DNA from: an archaeon
Lineage (GTDB): Archaea > Iainarchaeota > Iainarchaeia > Iainarchaeales > DTGL01
DNA length: 64,000 nt
Assembly (NCBI GenBank): GCA_029258755.1
Contig: JAPDKC010000010.1
Coordinates: 1 to 64,000, forward strand
Direction: 5' to 3'
Position 1 is the stretch's first letter. Each line of letters opens with the position of its first letter. Under the pieces are notes generated by a model that did no database searches, was not told where the DNA came from, and saw only the letters and a program-made list of their open reading frames with translations. Shown here in pieces: positions 1 through 8,069 of the stretch. The position numbers and the translations under genes are program-made.

Positions 1-521
1 CAGGTGCCCATGGAAAGGAAACAAAAGGTATTTTTAGAGTGCATCAATTCCACAAGGTCGAGCAATTGATATTTGCTCCGAGAGACGTAGAGCTCTCTGA
101 AAAGCTGTTTGATGAAATGGTTGAAAACACGAAGCAGGCATTGCAAAAGCTAGATATTCCATATAGAGTTGTTAATATGTGCACAGCAGAACTTGCTGAT
201 CACGCAGCAAGGAAATATGACATTGAAGCCTGGTTTCCAGCGCAGTGCAGCTACAAGGAGTTAGCATCCATATCGAATTGTTTGGATTGGCAAGCGTATA
301 GAGGAAACATTGTTTACAGACTTAAAGATACGGGCAAGCTTGAGTATGCATACACGCTAAATGGTACTGGCATAGCAACATCACGCACAATATGTGCGAT
401 AGTGGAAAACTATCAGCAAGAAGATGGAAGCATAAGCATCCCCAAAGTTTTGCAGGAATATTTGGAGCCTTTTGAAAAAGCACCAAAGGAAGTTATACTG
501 CCTTACAAAAAAAGAATTTAA
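1..521 (+). CDS. serS: Serine--tRNA ligase, C-terminal part (cut by window start)
   Basis: The gene runs in from the left edge. Reading the frame back from the listed GTG at 39 gives GAHGKETKGIFRVHQFHKVE, the motif 2 region of class II seryl-tRNA synthetase, so the GTG is an internal valine and not a start. Downstream, PYRVVNMCTAELADHAARKYDIEAWFPAQ and the NCLDWQAYRGNIVYR stretch match the end of the class II catalytic core, including motif 3. The enzyme charges tRNA-Ser with serine in the cytoplasm; a tRNA-Ser gene lies at 32.2 kb. It converges on glyS with one base between the stops. The N-terminal arm lies outside the window. Identity is secure; only the extent is partial. Confidence 0.93.
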   Translation, partial: GAHGKETKGIFRVHQFHKVEQLIFAPRDVELSEKLFDEMVENTKQALQKLDIPYRVVNMCTAELADHAARKYDIEAWFPAQCSYKELASISNCLDWQAYRGNIVYRLKDTGKLEYAYTLNGTGIATSRTICAIVENYQQEDGSISIPKVLQEYLEPFEKAPKEVILPYKKRI

Positions 522-522
522 G

Positions 523-2016
523 TTATATTCTACCGAATTCAAGCTTGCCAACTGAAAGCTTCCAAAGCAGCTCAGGTAAATTGCTTATCTTCACTCTTTT
601 TTGTTCCATTGTGTCACGTTCGCGAATTGTCACAGTATCATCCTGCATTGTATCGTAATCTATAGTAATGGCATACGGAACACCAATTTCATCTACGCGG
701 GCATAGCGCCTGCCTATAGAGCCCTTTTCATCATAGAGACATGAAAACTTGTAATCTTCGAGCATAGAAAAAACTTGTTTTGCCTTTTCTGGCAAGCCAT
801 CTTTGCTCACTAGCGGGAAAACTGCAACAAAGTAAGGAGCCAACTGAGCTGGTAGAGCAAGGTATAGGCGCTCCGCTTTACCGCGCTTTTCCTTTCTTAT
901 CGCCTGATCTAAAATAACATAAAAGCTTCTATCTATTCCTGCAGAGAGCTCAAACACATGCGGAATGAATGTTTTGCCATCTTCGGTAACGCTTAAATCT
1001 TTTTTACTCTTTTCCGCATGCCCTTTAAGGTCGTAATCCGTGCGATAATTGCAAGCAACTAGCTCGATCCAGCCCAAATCAGTTAGCACTTCAAAGTCCC
1101 ATGTTTCCTTTGCATAGAAAGCTCTTTCTTCCTCGCTAAGCTCGCGGAAACGCATTTTTTGCTTCTCAATACCGCACTTTTCATAAAACTGCTGCAAGCG
1201 GGCTAACCAATAGGCAATAAGCTTGCCTGAAACAATTTTTTTCTTTACAGCTTCTTCGCAAGCAATTTCCGCTATGTGCTTGTTGTTGAGCCTTAGCAGT
1301 CTCAATTTGTAGTCACTAATATCATTAAAGTTTGCAACCTCGTCTATCTTTTCTGGATTGAAAAAAATCTCTATTTCCATCTGTCCCAGTTCGCGCTCTC
1401 TAAGTAAGGTTTGCTTTGGAGCTATCTCATTGCGAAAAGAGGAACCAGCTTGCGCGATTCCTAAAGGTAGCTTTTCCCTTGAGCTTTTATAGATGCGAGC
1501 AAAATCGAGGAATATATTTTGGCACGTTTCTGGCCTCAAGAAGCATTCTTGGCTTTGCGTAGCACCTATAAGCACGCGCATCATCATATTAAACAATCTT
1601 ACATCGCTTAACTCACCTTTGCATTTTGGGCATTTTATGTTATGCTTTTTTATCAACGCATCCATTTCTTCTATTGCCATGGATTCTGGCACATGCTTAT
1701 TTATTTTTTCTTCAATTAGTTTATCTGCTCTAAACCACGCATGACATTTTTTGCATTGTACTATGGGATCGTTAAATGATTTTAGATGCCCAGAAGCTTC
1801 AAAGACCTCTTTGGGCAAAATAACAGAACCGCTTATCTCTAGCAAGCGTTCCCTTTCCACAAGTTCTTTGCGCCAGAAGTTTATCAGATTGTTTCTTATT
1901 CTTACGCCTATAGGCCCAAATTCCCAGAAGCCTGCAGGCTTACTTGCATAAATTTCTGCTGTCGGAAAGAAGAGTTGCCTTCTTAAAGCAAGATTCTGCA
2001 ATTCTTCCCTGGGCAT
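523..2016 (-). CDS. glyS: Glycine--tRNA ligase (archaeal/eukaryotic alpha2 type)
   Basis: This class II synthetase charges tRNA-Gly. The opening (ALRRQLFFPTAEIY, then GFWEFGPIGVRIRNNL) is the motif 1 region of the single-chain archaeal/eukaryotic GlyRS. A CxxC...CxxC zinc-type insertion (CKKCHAWF, then CPKCKG) follows at about residues 90-140. FRNEIAPKQTLLRERELGQMEIE is motif 2, and GIDRSFYVILDQA leads into the C-terminal anticodon-binding domain. Length, about 497 aa, is normal. I start at the ATG at 2016, because GTGAT lies a few bases upstream; the track start at 2025 is a GTG inside that ribosome-binding site. It is convergent with serS and divergent from nop5. Confidence 0.95.
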   Translation of the reverse strand: MPREELQNLALRRQLFFPTAEIYASKPAGFWEFGPIGVRIRNNLINFWRKELVERERLLEISGSVILPKEVFEASGHLKSFNDPIVQCKKCHAWFRADKLIEEKINKHVPESMAIEEMDALIKKHNIKCPKCKGELSDVRLFNMMMRVLIGATQSQECFLRPETCQNIFLDFARIYKSSREKLPLGIAQAGSSFRNEIAPKQTLLRERELGQMEIEIFFNPEKIDEVANFNDISDYKLRLLRLNNKHIAEIACEEAVKKKIVSGKLIAYWLARLQQFYEKCGIEKQKMRFRELSEEERAFYAKETWDFEVLTDLGWIELVACNYRTDYDLKGHAEKSKKDLSVTEDGKTFIPHVFELSAGIDRSFYVILDQAIRKEKRGKAERLYLALPAQLAPYFVAVFPLVSKDGLPEKAKQVFSMLEDYKFSCLYDEKGSIGRRYARVDEIGVPYAITIDYDTMQDDTVTIRERDTMEQKRVKISNLPELLWKLSVGKLEFGRI

Positions 2017-2133
2017 AGCTATCACACGATATTAAAAATAGCTTAAGCTAAGGTTTTTTAAAAGATGTCTTGGCATTAAACTCTAAGCTCTTTTAAAATG
2101 ATTTTCCCGATATATTTTTGCAAGGTGAGACAT

Positions 2134-2928
2134 ATGAACATAGAAGAGCTAAGGAAAAAGGTTCTTGAAAAAACGAAGAAAGAGGTCAAGGAACGCCTAG
2201 CTGGCAGAGAAATGCATATAATAAAGGCTGTTAACACGCTTGAGGATTTGGATTCTATTTTTAATACATTGTTTGAAGATGCACGCGATTGGTACTCTTT
2301 ACATTTTCCAGAGCTATTTCAGCTTGTTAAGGAACCTGAAAAAAGCTTAGCACTTATAGGCAATATTACTCTGCGGAAAAATTTCAAAAAGGAGGAAATA
2401 CTGAAATATTATGCAAACGAGAAAGTTGCTGAAGAGCTAGAGAAGAAAGCTAAAGAAAGCGCTGGTGCTGAGCTTAGCACAGAACAAGCCGAGGCATTGC
2501 AAGAACTTGCAAAAAGAGCCCTTGAAATTAGAAAGTATCGCGAAGCCCTTGCTGATTTTATCGAAAAAGAAGTGCAAGTAAGGCTACCTAATTTAGCTAA
2601 AGTTGCTGGCCCAATTTTGGGCGCACGCTTGCTTCGCGAAGCCAAATCACTTAAAAAACTTGCTTTTATGCCAGCCTCAACCATACAGGTGATTGGAGCT
2701 GAAAAAGCATTATTTAAGCATTTACGCAAAGGAACCAAGCCACCAAAGCATGGAATAATATTCCAACATCCTTTGCTTAGAAAGGTAAAAAGAGAGAACC
2801 GCGGCAAGATGGCTCGCGCACTAGCAAACAAGATAAGCCTAGCAATAAAAGCTGATTATTTCGGAAAAAGCGATATAGGAGAAAAGCTTATTAAGGAACT
2901 CGAGGAAAAAGCAAAACAATTGAGCTAA
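2134..2928 (+). CDS. nop5: Nop5-family C/D box sRNP scaffold, lacking the N-terminal domain
   Basis: Nop5 is the scaffold of archaeal C/D box RNPs that guide 2'-O-methylation of rRNA and tRNA. The coiled-coil region begins almost at once (EVKERLAGREMHIIKAVNTL, RDWYSLHFPEL), and the Nop domain is complete: GPILGARLLREAKSLKKLAF, STIQVIGAEKALFKHL, HGIIFQHPLL, and RGKMARALANKISLAIKADYF. Known archaeal Nop5 proteins carry about 100 or more residues before this point that bind fibrillarin; here they are missing. The start is well fixed, since GGTG precedes ATG 2134 by six bases, and upstream DNA carries only promoter-like sequence. Fibrillarin lies 1 kb downstream. The protein can still bind L7Ae and RNA, but how it recruits fibrillarin is unclear. 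Confidence 0.9.
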   Translation: MNIEELRKKVLEKTKKEVKERLAGREMHIIKAVNTLEDLDSIFNTLFEDARDWYSLHFPELFQLVKEPEKSLALIGNITLRKNFKKEEILKYYANEKVAEELEKKAKESAGAELSTEQAEALQELAKRALEIRKYREALADFIEKEVQVRLPNLAKVAGPILGARLLREAKSLKKLAFMPASTIQVIGAEKALFKHLRKGTKPPKHGIIFQHPLLRKVKRENRGKMARALANKISLAIKADYFGKSDIGEKLIKELEEKAKQLS

Positions 2929-3036
2929 AAACTCAGAAATGTGAAAAACATATATTAAAAATATGTTTAATCCCTAATTGTCTGTAGTCTTTGATAGATA
3001 AAAACAGGGGGTGGAAAAATCAAGACAAAAATTTTT

Positions 3037-3819
3037 GTGATCGCAGTTATTGCAGTGATTGTATTGCCAATAGCTATTGCAGCATTTTTGCTTCCGTTGC
3101 CTGAGCAAGCAAAGCAGAGCAAAGCGCTTAAAGCACCAGTCATATCAAAAGCCAATGATCACTTTGTTCTAAATCCAGCAGGTTTACAGAAGATCGTCTT
3201 TATCCACTATAAAAAAGGTTACGCTAAACCACCTTGGGCCAACGGTGGTAAAAAGGAAACACAATGCTATGATTTCTTAGGTAAATGGGTTAAATGGAAA
3301 GAACTACCAGTAAATTATGTTATAGATCCTGACAATCCATACGGGCTTAGCGAAGAATTTGTGAGCGATGCTATTTATAAAGCAGCAGAGGAATGGGATG
3401 CTCATACTTCAGCGGAGCTATTTGGTAGCTATACAATCGATTATGAATCAAGCTGGGATTCTGATGCACCAGACGGCAGAAACGAGCTATTATTTGGCGA
3501 TTATCCTGAAGAAGGAGTCATTGCAGTCACTGTGGTTTGGGGTTACTTCTATGGAAAGCCTAGCGAGAGAAAAATAATAGAGTTCGATATACTCTTTGAT
3601 ACCGATTTTGTCTGGGGAGATGCTAGCGTTGATCCTAACGTAATGGATCTACAGAATATAGCTACGCACGAGTTAGGCCATGGTATTGGCTTAGATGACT
3701 TGTATGATACAGTTTGTTCGGAAGAAACGATGTATGGCTACTCCGACTATGGCGAAACCAAGAAAAGAACGCTTGAAGCAGGCGATATTACAGGCTTGCA
3801 AATACTCTATGGGGGTTAA
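3037..3819 (+). CDS. Secreted or membrane-anchored matrixin-like metalloprotease
   Basis: The zinc-binding motif HELGHGIGLDD (HExxHxxGxxD) near residue 210 and the later MYGYSDY, a likely Met-turn region, place this in the metzincin group, closest in pattern to matrixins (M10). The middle region (VNYVIDPDNPYGLSEEFVSDAI) resembles the start of M10 catalytic domains. A hydrophobic segment at the N-terminus acts as signal peptide or anchor, so the enzyme works outside the cell. The start is odd: the ribosome-binding site GGGGGTGG points to an ATC at 3019, which would add a KTKIFV n-region, whereas the first usual start in frame is GTG 3037, 23 bases away. A strong hairpin terminator overlaps the stop codon. 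Substrate unknown. Confidence 0.85.
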   Translation: MIAVIAVIVLPIAIAAFLLPLPEQAKQSKALKAPVISKANDHFVLNPAGLQKIVFIHYKKGYAKPPWANGGKKETQCYDFLGKWVKWKELPVNYVIDPDNPYGLSEEFVSDAIYKAAEEWDAHTSAELFGSYTIDYESSWDSDAPDGRNELLFGDYPEEGVIAVTVVWGYFYGKPSERKIIEFDILFDTDFVWGDASVDPNVMDLQNIATHELGHGIGLDDLYDTVCSEETMYGYSDYGETKKRTLEAGDITGLQILYGG

Positions 3820-3840
3820 AGCCCCCATCTTTCTATTTTT
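3809..3840 (+). terminator. Hairpin-plus-T-tract terminator of the matrixin gene
   Basis: ATGGGGG and CCCCCAT form a 7-bp stem with the gene's TAA stop in the six-base loop, followed directly by a T-rich run. This looks like an intrinsic terminator that also separates the protease gene from fibrillarin. The structure is seen in sequence; function is inferred. Confidence 0.7.
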
Positions 3841-3895
3841 TCTTCCCGATTTTTTTATAATCATTTAATAACTTTTATCCCTTCTAACCCTTTAT

Positions 3896-4558
3896 ATGCG
3901 TGAGTTGTTTCCTGGCGTTTATAAATGGAAAGGCAAGCTCTGGACAAAAAATTTGGTGCCAGGGCAGCGTGTTTATAATGAGCGCTTGGAAGCATATGAA
4001 GGAATTGAGTATCGTTCTTGGGATCCTTTTCGCTCGAAGTTAGCTGCTGCTATCGTTAAGAAATTAAAAAACTTTCCAATTAGAAGTGGTTCGCGCTTGC
4101 TTTACTTAGGCATTGCTGAAGGAACAACCGCATCACATATAAGCGACATTATAGGAAAAAAAGGAGTTATATTTGGTGTAGACATAAGCGAGAAGTGTTT
4201 AGCGAAGCTTTTGCAGGTGTGTGAAAAAAGAAAGAATATCATTCCTTTTTTAGGGGATGCAAACAAGCCGGAAAGCTATGCGGAATATGTAAAAGAGATT
4301 AAGCCAACAATTCTTTACCAAGATGTCTCGCAAAAGAACCAAGCGGAAATTTTCAACAAAAACGCGAAGCTATTTCTTAAAAAAGGCGATTTCGGGCTTC
4401 TAGCACTTAAGGCACCAAGTATAAGCTCAACAAAAAAGCCCAGCAGGGTCTTTAGAAAGCAGGAAAAGATTTTGTTAGATGAATTCATCATTGTGGAAAC
4501 CGTGCCTTTAGCACCTTTTGAGAAAAAGCACCGTTTTTATGTTCTTAAGAAAAGGTGA
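3896..4558 (+). CDS. flpA: Fibrillarin-like rRNA/tRNA 2'-O-methyltransferase
   Basis: FlpA is the SAM-dependent catalytic subunit of the C/D box sRNP. The N-terminal domain has the family opening ELFPGVYKWKGKLWTKNLVPG and the Y(E/R)SWDPFRSKLAAAI block; the Rossmann domain has LYLGIAEGTTASHISDIIG and VFGVD-like residues for SAM binding. The proposed catalytic Lys-Asp-Lys-His set appears intact (LYQDVSQ, LLALKAPS, KKHRFYV). In most archaea the segment after the second Lys reads ARSID; here it is APSIS, losing the Arg and the Asp. Length 220 aa is normal. It would pair with the shortened Nop5 upstream. No GGTG site is seen near ATG 3896; it may be leaderless. Confidence 0.94.
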   Translation: MRELFPGVYKWKGKLWTKNLVPGQRVYNERLEAYEGIEYRSWDPFRSKLAAAIVKKLKNFPIRSGSRLLYLGIAEGTTASHISDIIGKKGVIFGVDISEKCLAKLLQVCEKRKNIIPFLGDANKPESYAEYVKEIKPTILYQDVSQKNQAEIFNKNAKLFLKKGDFGLLALKAPSISSTKKPSRVFRKQEKILLDEFIIVETVPLAPFEKKHRFYVLKKR

Positions 4559-4562
4559 TCGC

Positions 4563-5135
4563 TTGCTAGGAAGAAAGCTTGTTCATATGCTCTTTGGTTC
4601 TATTCTTATCCTTATCGGCTTTTACTATGGCGCTAATGCTTTAGCGTTAGTATCGTTTATAGCCCTGCTATTTGGAATTCCGATAGCTATGCTTATCAAA
4701 GCTGGCTATGCTGTGCCTGTTTTTTCGCTCGCTGTAGAGCTGTTTGGAAGAAAAAGCGAAAATGTTCCTGGCGAAGGAACGTTTATGTTTTTTGTAGGCG
4801 CTCTCATAGCATCTCTGTTTGCGATCTTCACTAGAAACTACGAAATAGCATATCTTGCTCTTTTACCTACAACATTTGGCGATGGTTTTGCTACGATTAT
4901 AGGCACGTACTTTGGAAGGCATAAAATTGTAGGCAAGAAAAGTTTGGAAGGAAGTTTAGCATTCTTTATCGGTTCTGCTTTAACACTCTACCTTTTTATT
5001 GGCTCTTTACATGTTTCCTTTATTGTAGCATTTTTAGCGATGCTTGTTGAGCTTATGCCTATTGATGACAACCTTGCTGTGCCTGTTTTTTCTTCCGCAA
5101 TTTTATACATAACCAAATTTTTTAACTTTTTCTAA
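4563..5135 (+). CDS. SEC59/DGK1-type CTP-dependent lipid (dolichol or polyprenol) kinase homologue
   Basis: This multi-pass membrane protein of about 190 aa carries the family core TFGDGFATIIGTYFGRHKI followed by GKKSLEGSLAFF, typical of dolichol, diacylglycerol and phytol kinases (SEC59/DGK1/VTE5). In archaea such enzymes are thought to phosphorylate polyprenols or handle isoprenoid alcohols, which would serve glycan carriers or ether-lipid salvage; the exact substrate cannot be read here. The start is set at TTG 4563 because GGTG (inside the flpA stop region) lies five bases before it; the track start at 4518 would overlap flpA by 41 bases. Likely co-transcribed with flpA. Six or so hydrophobic helices fill the chain. 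Confidence 0.75.
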   Translation: MLGRKLVHMLFGSILILIGFYYGANALALVSFIALLFGIPIAMLIKAGYAVPVFSLAVELFGRKSENVPGEGTFMFFVGALIASLFAIFTRNYEIAYLALLPTTFGDGFATIIGTYFGRHKIVGKKSLEGSLAFFIGSALTLYLFIGSLHVSFIVAFLAMLVELMPIDDNLAVPVFSSAILYITKFFNFF

Positions 5136-5240
5136 GAAAAAGGTGAAAGAAAAAATTATGTAGTTTTAGAAATGTTTTTAAAGAAGCTTGTACTTATTTT
5201 TTAGCGTTCTTAATTTATTGCTTCTCAAGGGGGCTTTGGA

Positions 5241-7370
5241 ATGAAGCACAAAAAATTTTTGGCTAAGGTAAAGAAGCGCGATGGGCGAATAGTACCTTTC
5301 CAGAAGGAAAAGATTGAGGAAGCGATATGGAAAGCAGCTAAAGCTGTTGGTGGTAAGGATAGAAAGCTTGCTGCAAAGCTTGCAGACAAGGTTGTACATG
5401 AACTCAAGAAGAAGTTTGGCACCGCGATACCAACTGTTGAAGATATCCAAGATATGGTCGAAAAGGTGCTTATTGAGGAAGGACACGCAAAAACAGCAAA
5501 AGCATACATTCTTTATAGAGCAAAACGCTCTGCAATAAGGGATACGAAAGCATTTCTTGAGAGGTCGGCAAAAATAATAGAGGATTACGTGCTAGAAAGA
5601 GATTGGCGTGTAAGGGAAAACAGCAATGCTGGTTATTCGATTAGTGGGTTGCAAGCACATGTGAGTGATGTTATTATTTCCGAATATACGCTAACCCACA
5701 TATATCCGCCAGAAATAGCAAAGGCGCACAAGCAAGCGAGCTTTCACATTCATGATTTAGGCGTTGGCACATTTGCTGCTTATTGCGCTGGTTGGTCTTT
5801 AAAGCAGCTTCTGCAAGAGGGATTCAATGGTGTTCCGGGCAAAATAGCTTCAAGACCGGCTAAGCATTTTAGTGCAGCTTTGGGGCAAGCGGTAAACTTT
5901 ATGGGTACGCTACAAAACGAATGGGCTGGAGCACAAGCATTTAGCTCTTTCGACACTTACTTGGCGCCTTATGTCGCAAAGGACAAGCTTAACTACAAGC
6001 AAGTCAAGCAAGGCATACAGGAGTTTGTTTATTCTATAAACGCTACCTCGCGTTGGGGTAACCAAGTTCCATTCACAAACCTTACATTTGACTGGACTGT
6101 CCCAGAAGATTTAAAGGATGTGCCTGCTATCTGGGGCGGCAGGGAGCTAAAAGAAACCTATGCTGATTTCCAAGATGAAATGGATATGATAAATAGGGCT
6201 TTTATTGAAGTTATGATGGAAGGGGATATGAACGGAAGAATATTTACTTTCCCTATCCCCACCTACAACATAACGAGAGATTTCAACTGGGACAGCGAAA
6301 ACGCTTACTTGCTATTTGAGATGACCGCAAAATACGGTACGCCTTACTTCCAAAACTTTGTAAATTCATCTCTTAAGCCGAGCGATGTGCGCAGTATGTG
6401 CTGCCGCTTGCAGTTAGATGTTCGCGAGCTTCGAGTGAAAACAGGCGGCCTATTTGGTTCTGGGGAAAAAACGGGTTCAATAGGAGTTGTTACGATAAAT
6501 ATGCCTCAGATCGGATATTTAGCAAAAGATGATACTGACTTCTTCGAGAGATTGGATTACCTAATGTATTTAGCAAAAGAATCACTTGAGATAAAGCGCA
6601 AAGAAGTTGAAAAGAACATGCGCAACGGTTTGCTTCCATGGACAAAGCGCTATTTAGGCACATTAGATTTCCACTTCTCAACCATAGGGCTCATTGGAAT
6701 GAATGAAGCATGCTTAAACTTCCTCGGAAAAAGCATAGCCAGTAAGGAAGGTAAACGCTTTGCCTTAAAGGTCCTTGACTTCATGCGCTCTCGTTTGCAG
6801 GATTTCCAGGAAGAGACAGGAAATTTATACAATCTTGAAGCAACACCTGGTGAAGGAGCATCGCATAGATTAGCCAGAATAGATAAGAAAAACTATCCTG
6901 ATATAATAACTGCTGGAACAAGAGAAGCGCCATACTATACAAACTCAACTCATTTGCCTGTTGATTATACTGACGATATCTTTGAGGCCTTAGATCATCA
7001 AGATGAGTTGCAGTGCAAATACACTGGCGGCACAGTATTCCACGGGTTTATCGGCGAGCAGATAACTGATGTGGAAGCATGCAAGCAGCTTGTTAAGACT
7101 ATCGCATATAACTATAAGCTTCCATACTTCACCATAACACCTACATTTAGCATATGCCCTGTGCATGGCTACATACCAGGCAAGCACTATACATGCCCTA
7201 TAGAAATAGATGGAAAAGATCGTGTGAAGTGCGGTAAGCGAACAGAGGTTTATAGCAGAGTTGTTGGTTATTATAGACCTGTACAGAATTGGAACATTGG
7301 CAAGCAGCAGGAATTTGAAGAAAGAAGGACTTACTCGGTAGAGAAAGCAATAGCAAAAGTAAAGAAATGA
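5241..7370 (+). CDS. nrdD: Anaerobic (class III) ribonucleoside-triphosphate reductase
   Basis: NrdD makes deoxyribonucleotides from NTPs by a glycyl radical. An ATP-cone regulatory domain opens the chain (VKKRDGRIVPFQKEKIEEAI to about residue 95). The catalytic barrel includes SINATSRWGNQVPFTNLTFD. The C-terminus holds Cys pairs (CPVHGYIPG, TCPIEI) for a zinc site and the radical loop RVVGYYRPVQNWNIG, where the Gly after RVV is the expected radical site. Size, 709 aa, is usual. A purine-rich AAGGGGG precedes ATG 5241. nrdG follows after six bases, forming an operon. The enzyme is inactivated by oxygen, which points to an anaerobic life. No other RNR is in the window. Confidence 0.96.
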   Translation: MKHKKFLAKVKKRDGRIVPFQKEKIEEAIWKAAKAVGGKDRKLAAKLADKVVHELKKKFGTAIPTVEDIQDMVEKVLIEEGHAKTAKAYILYRAKRSAIRDTKAFLERSAKIIEDYVLERDWRVRENSNAGYSISGLQAHVSDVIISEYTLTHIYPPEIAKAHKQASFHIHDLGVGTFAAYCAGWSLKQLLQEGFNGVPGKIASRPAKHFSAALGQAVNFMGTLQNEWAGAQAFSSFDTYLAPYVAKDKLNYKQVKQGIQEFVYSINATSRWGNQVPFTNLTFDWTVPEDLKDVPAIWGGRELKETYADFQDEMDMINRAFIEVMMEGDMNGRIFTFPIPTYNITRDFNWDSENAYLLFEMTAKYGTPYFQNFVNSSLKPSDVRSMCCRLQLDVRELRVKTGGLFGSGEKTGSIGVVTINMPQIGYLAKDDTDFFERLDYLMYLAKESLEIKRKEVEKNMRNGLLPWTKRYLGTLDFHFSTIGLIGMNEACLNFLGKSIASKEGKRFALKVLDFMRSRLQDFQEETGNLYNLEATPGEGASHRLARIDKKNYPDIITAGTREAPYYTNSTHLPVDYTDDIFEALDHQDELQCKYTGGTVFHGFIGEQITDVEACKQLVKTIAYNYKLPYFTITPTFSICPVHGYIPGKHYTCPIEIDGKDRVKCGKRTEVYSRVVGYYRPVQNWNIGKQQEFEERRTYSVEKAIAKVKK

Positions 7371-7376
7371 TGCTCC

Positions 7377-8069
7377 ATGATCTTTCGCGGTCTGCAGAAA
7401 ACTACGCTTGTGGATTACCCTGGTTTGGTAGCCTGCACACTTTTTGTTGATAAATGTAATTTTCGCTGTCCCTTTTGCCAAAATGCTACGCTAGTGCTTG
7501 AGGAGGAAAAAAATGTAATAAGTGAGCGTGAAGTACTCGAATTTTTAAATAAAAGAAAAAAGGTTTTACAAGGAATTTGCATTACTGGCGGCGAGCCAAC
7601 ATTACATACTGAACTAAAGGAATTCTTGCCAAAGGTAAAGGAACTTGGATATAAGATAAAACTTGACACAAATGGCTCAAGACCCGATTTCGTAAGAGAG
7701 CTTATAGATTCTAAGCTTATCGACTATGTTGCCATGGATATAAAAGCACCTTTGGAAAAGTACGGTTTGGCAGCAGGAGTGAAGGTAAATAAAGAGGCTA
7801 TAAAAGAAAGCATATCTTTGCTCCTTGAAGGAAGAATTGACTATGAATTTAGAACAACTGTTGTGCCAACAATAATTGAGCTTGAAGATATGCCTAAGAT
7901 AGGTGAGCTTATAAAAGGTGCTAAAGCTTACTATCTGCAACAATTCGTAAATACCGTGCCTTTATTGGATCCAGAATTTGAAAAAATAATGCCTTATTCA
8001 AAAGAAACCTTGCAAAAAATGGCAGAAATGGTAAAACCTTATGTGAAAAAAGTTGGAATTAGAGCTTAG
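7377..8069 (+). CDS. nrdG: Anaerobic RNR-activating radical SAM enzyme
   Basis: NrdG generates the glycyl radical on NrdD using SAM and a 4Fe-4S cluster. The cluster motif CNFRCPFCQN (CxxxCxxC) lies near residue 27, GICITGGEPTL supplies the GGE SAM-binding motif, and DTNGSRP and YVAMDIKAPL follow the radical SAM barrel pattern of the archaeal and bacterial 230-aa NrdG form (TIGR02495-like). It sits six bases after nrdD and must be co-transcribed. The 3' end overlaps the convergent TrmA-family gene by four bases. Confidence 0.93.
   Translation: MIFRGLQKTTLVDYPGLVACTLFVDKCNFRCPFCQNATLVLEEEKNVISEREVLEFLNKRKKVLQGICITGGEPTLHTELKEFLPKVKELGYKIKLDTNGSRPDFVRELIDSKLIDYVAMDIKAPLEKYGLAAGVKVNKEAIKESISLLLEGRIDYEFRTTVVPTIIELEDMPKIGELIKGAKAYYLQQFVNTVPLLDPEFEKIMPYSKETLQKMAEMVKPYVKKVGIRA

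Noticed and set aside
2409-2831. 140-aa reverse ORF inside nop5
   Set aside because: It is the complement of a clear Nop5 gene, rich in Ser/Phe/Leu as antisense frames here usually are, and has no ribosome-binding site or domain.
6990-7481. 163-aa reverse ORF spanning the nrdD-nrdG junction
   Set aside because: Antisense to the glycyl radical region of nrdD and the cluster motif of nrdG; composition is typical of shadow frames.
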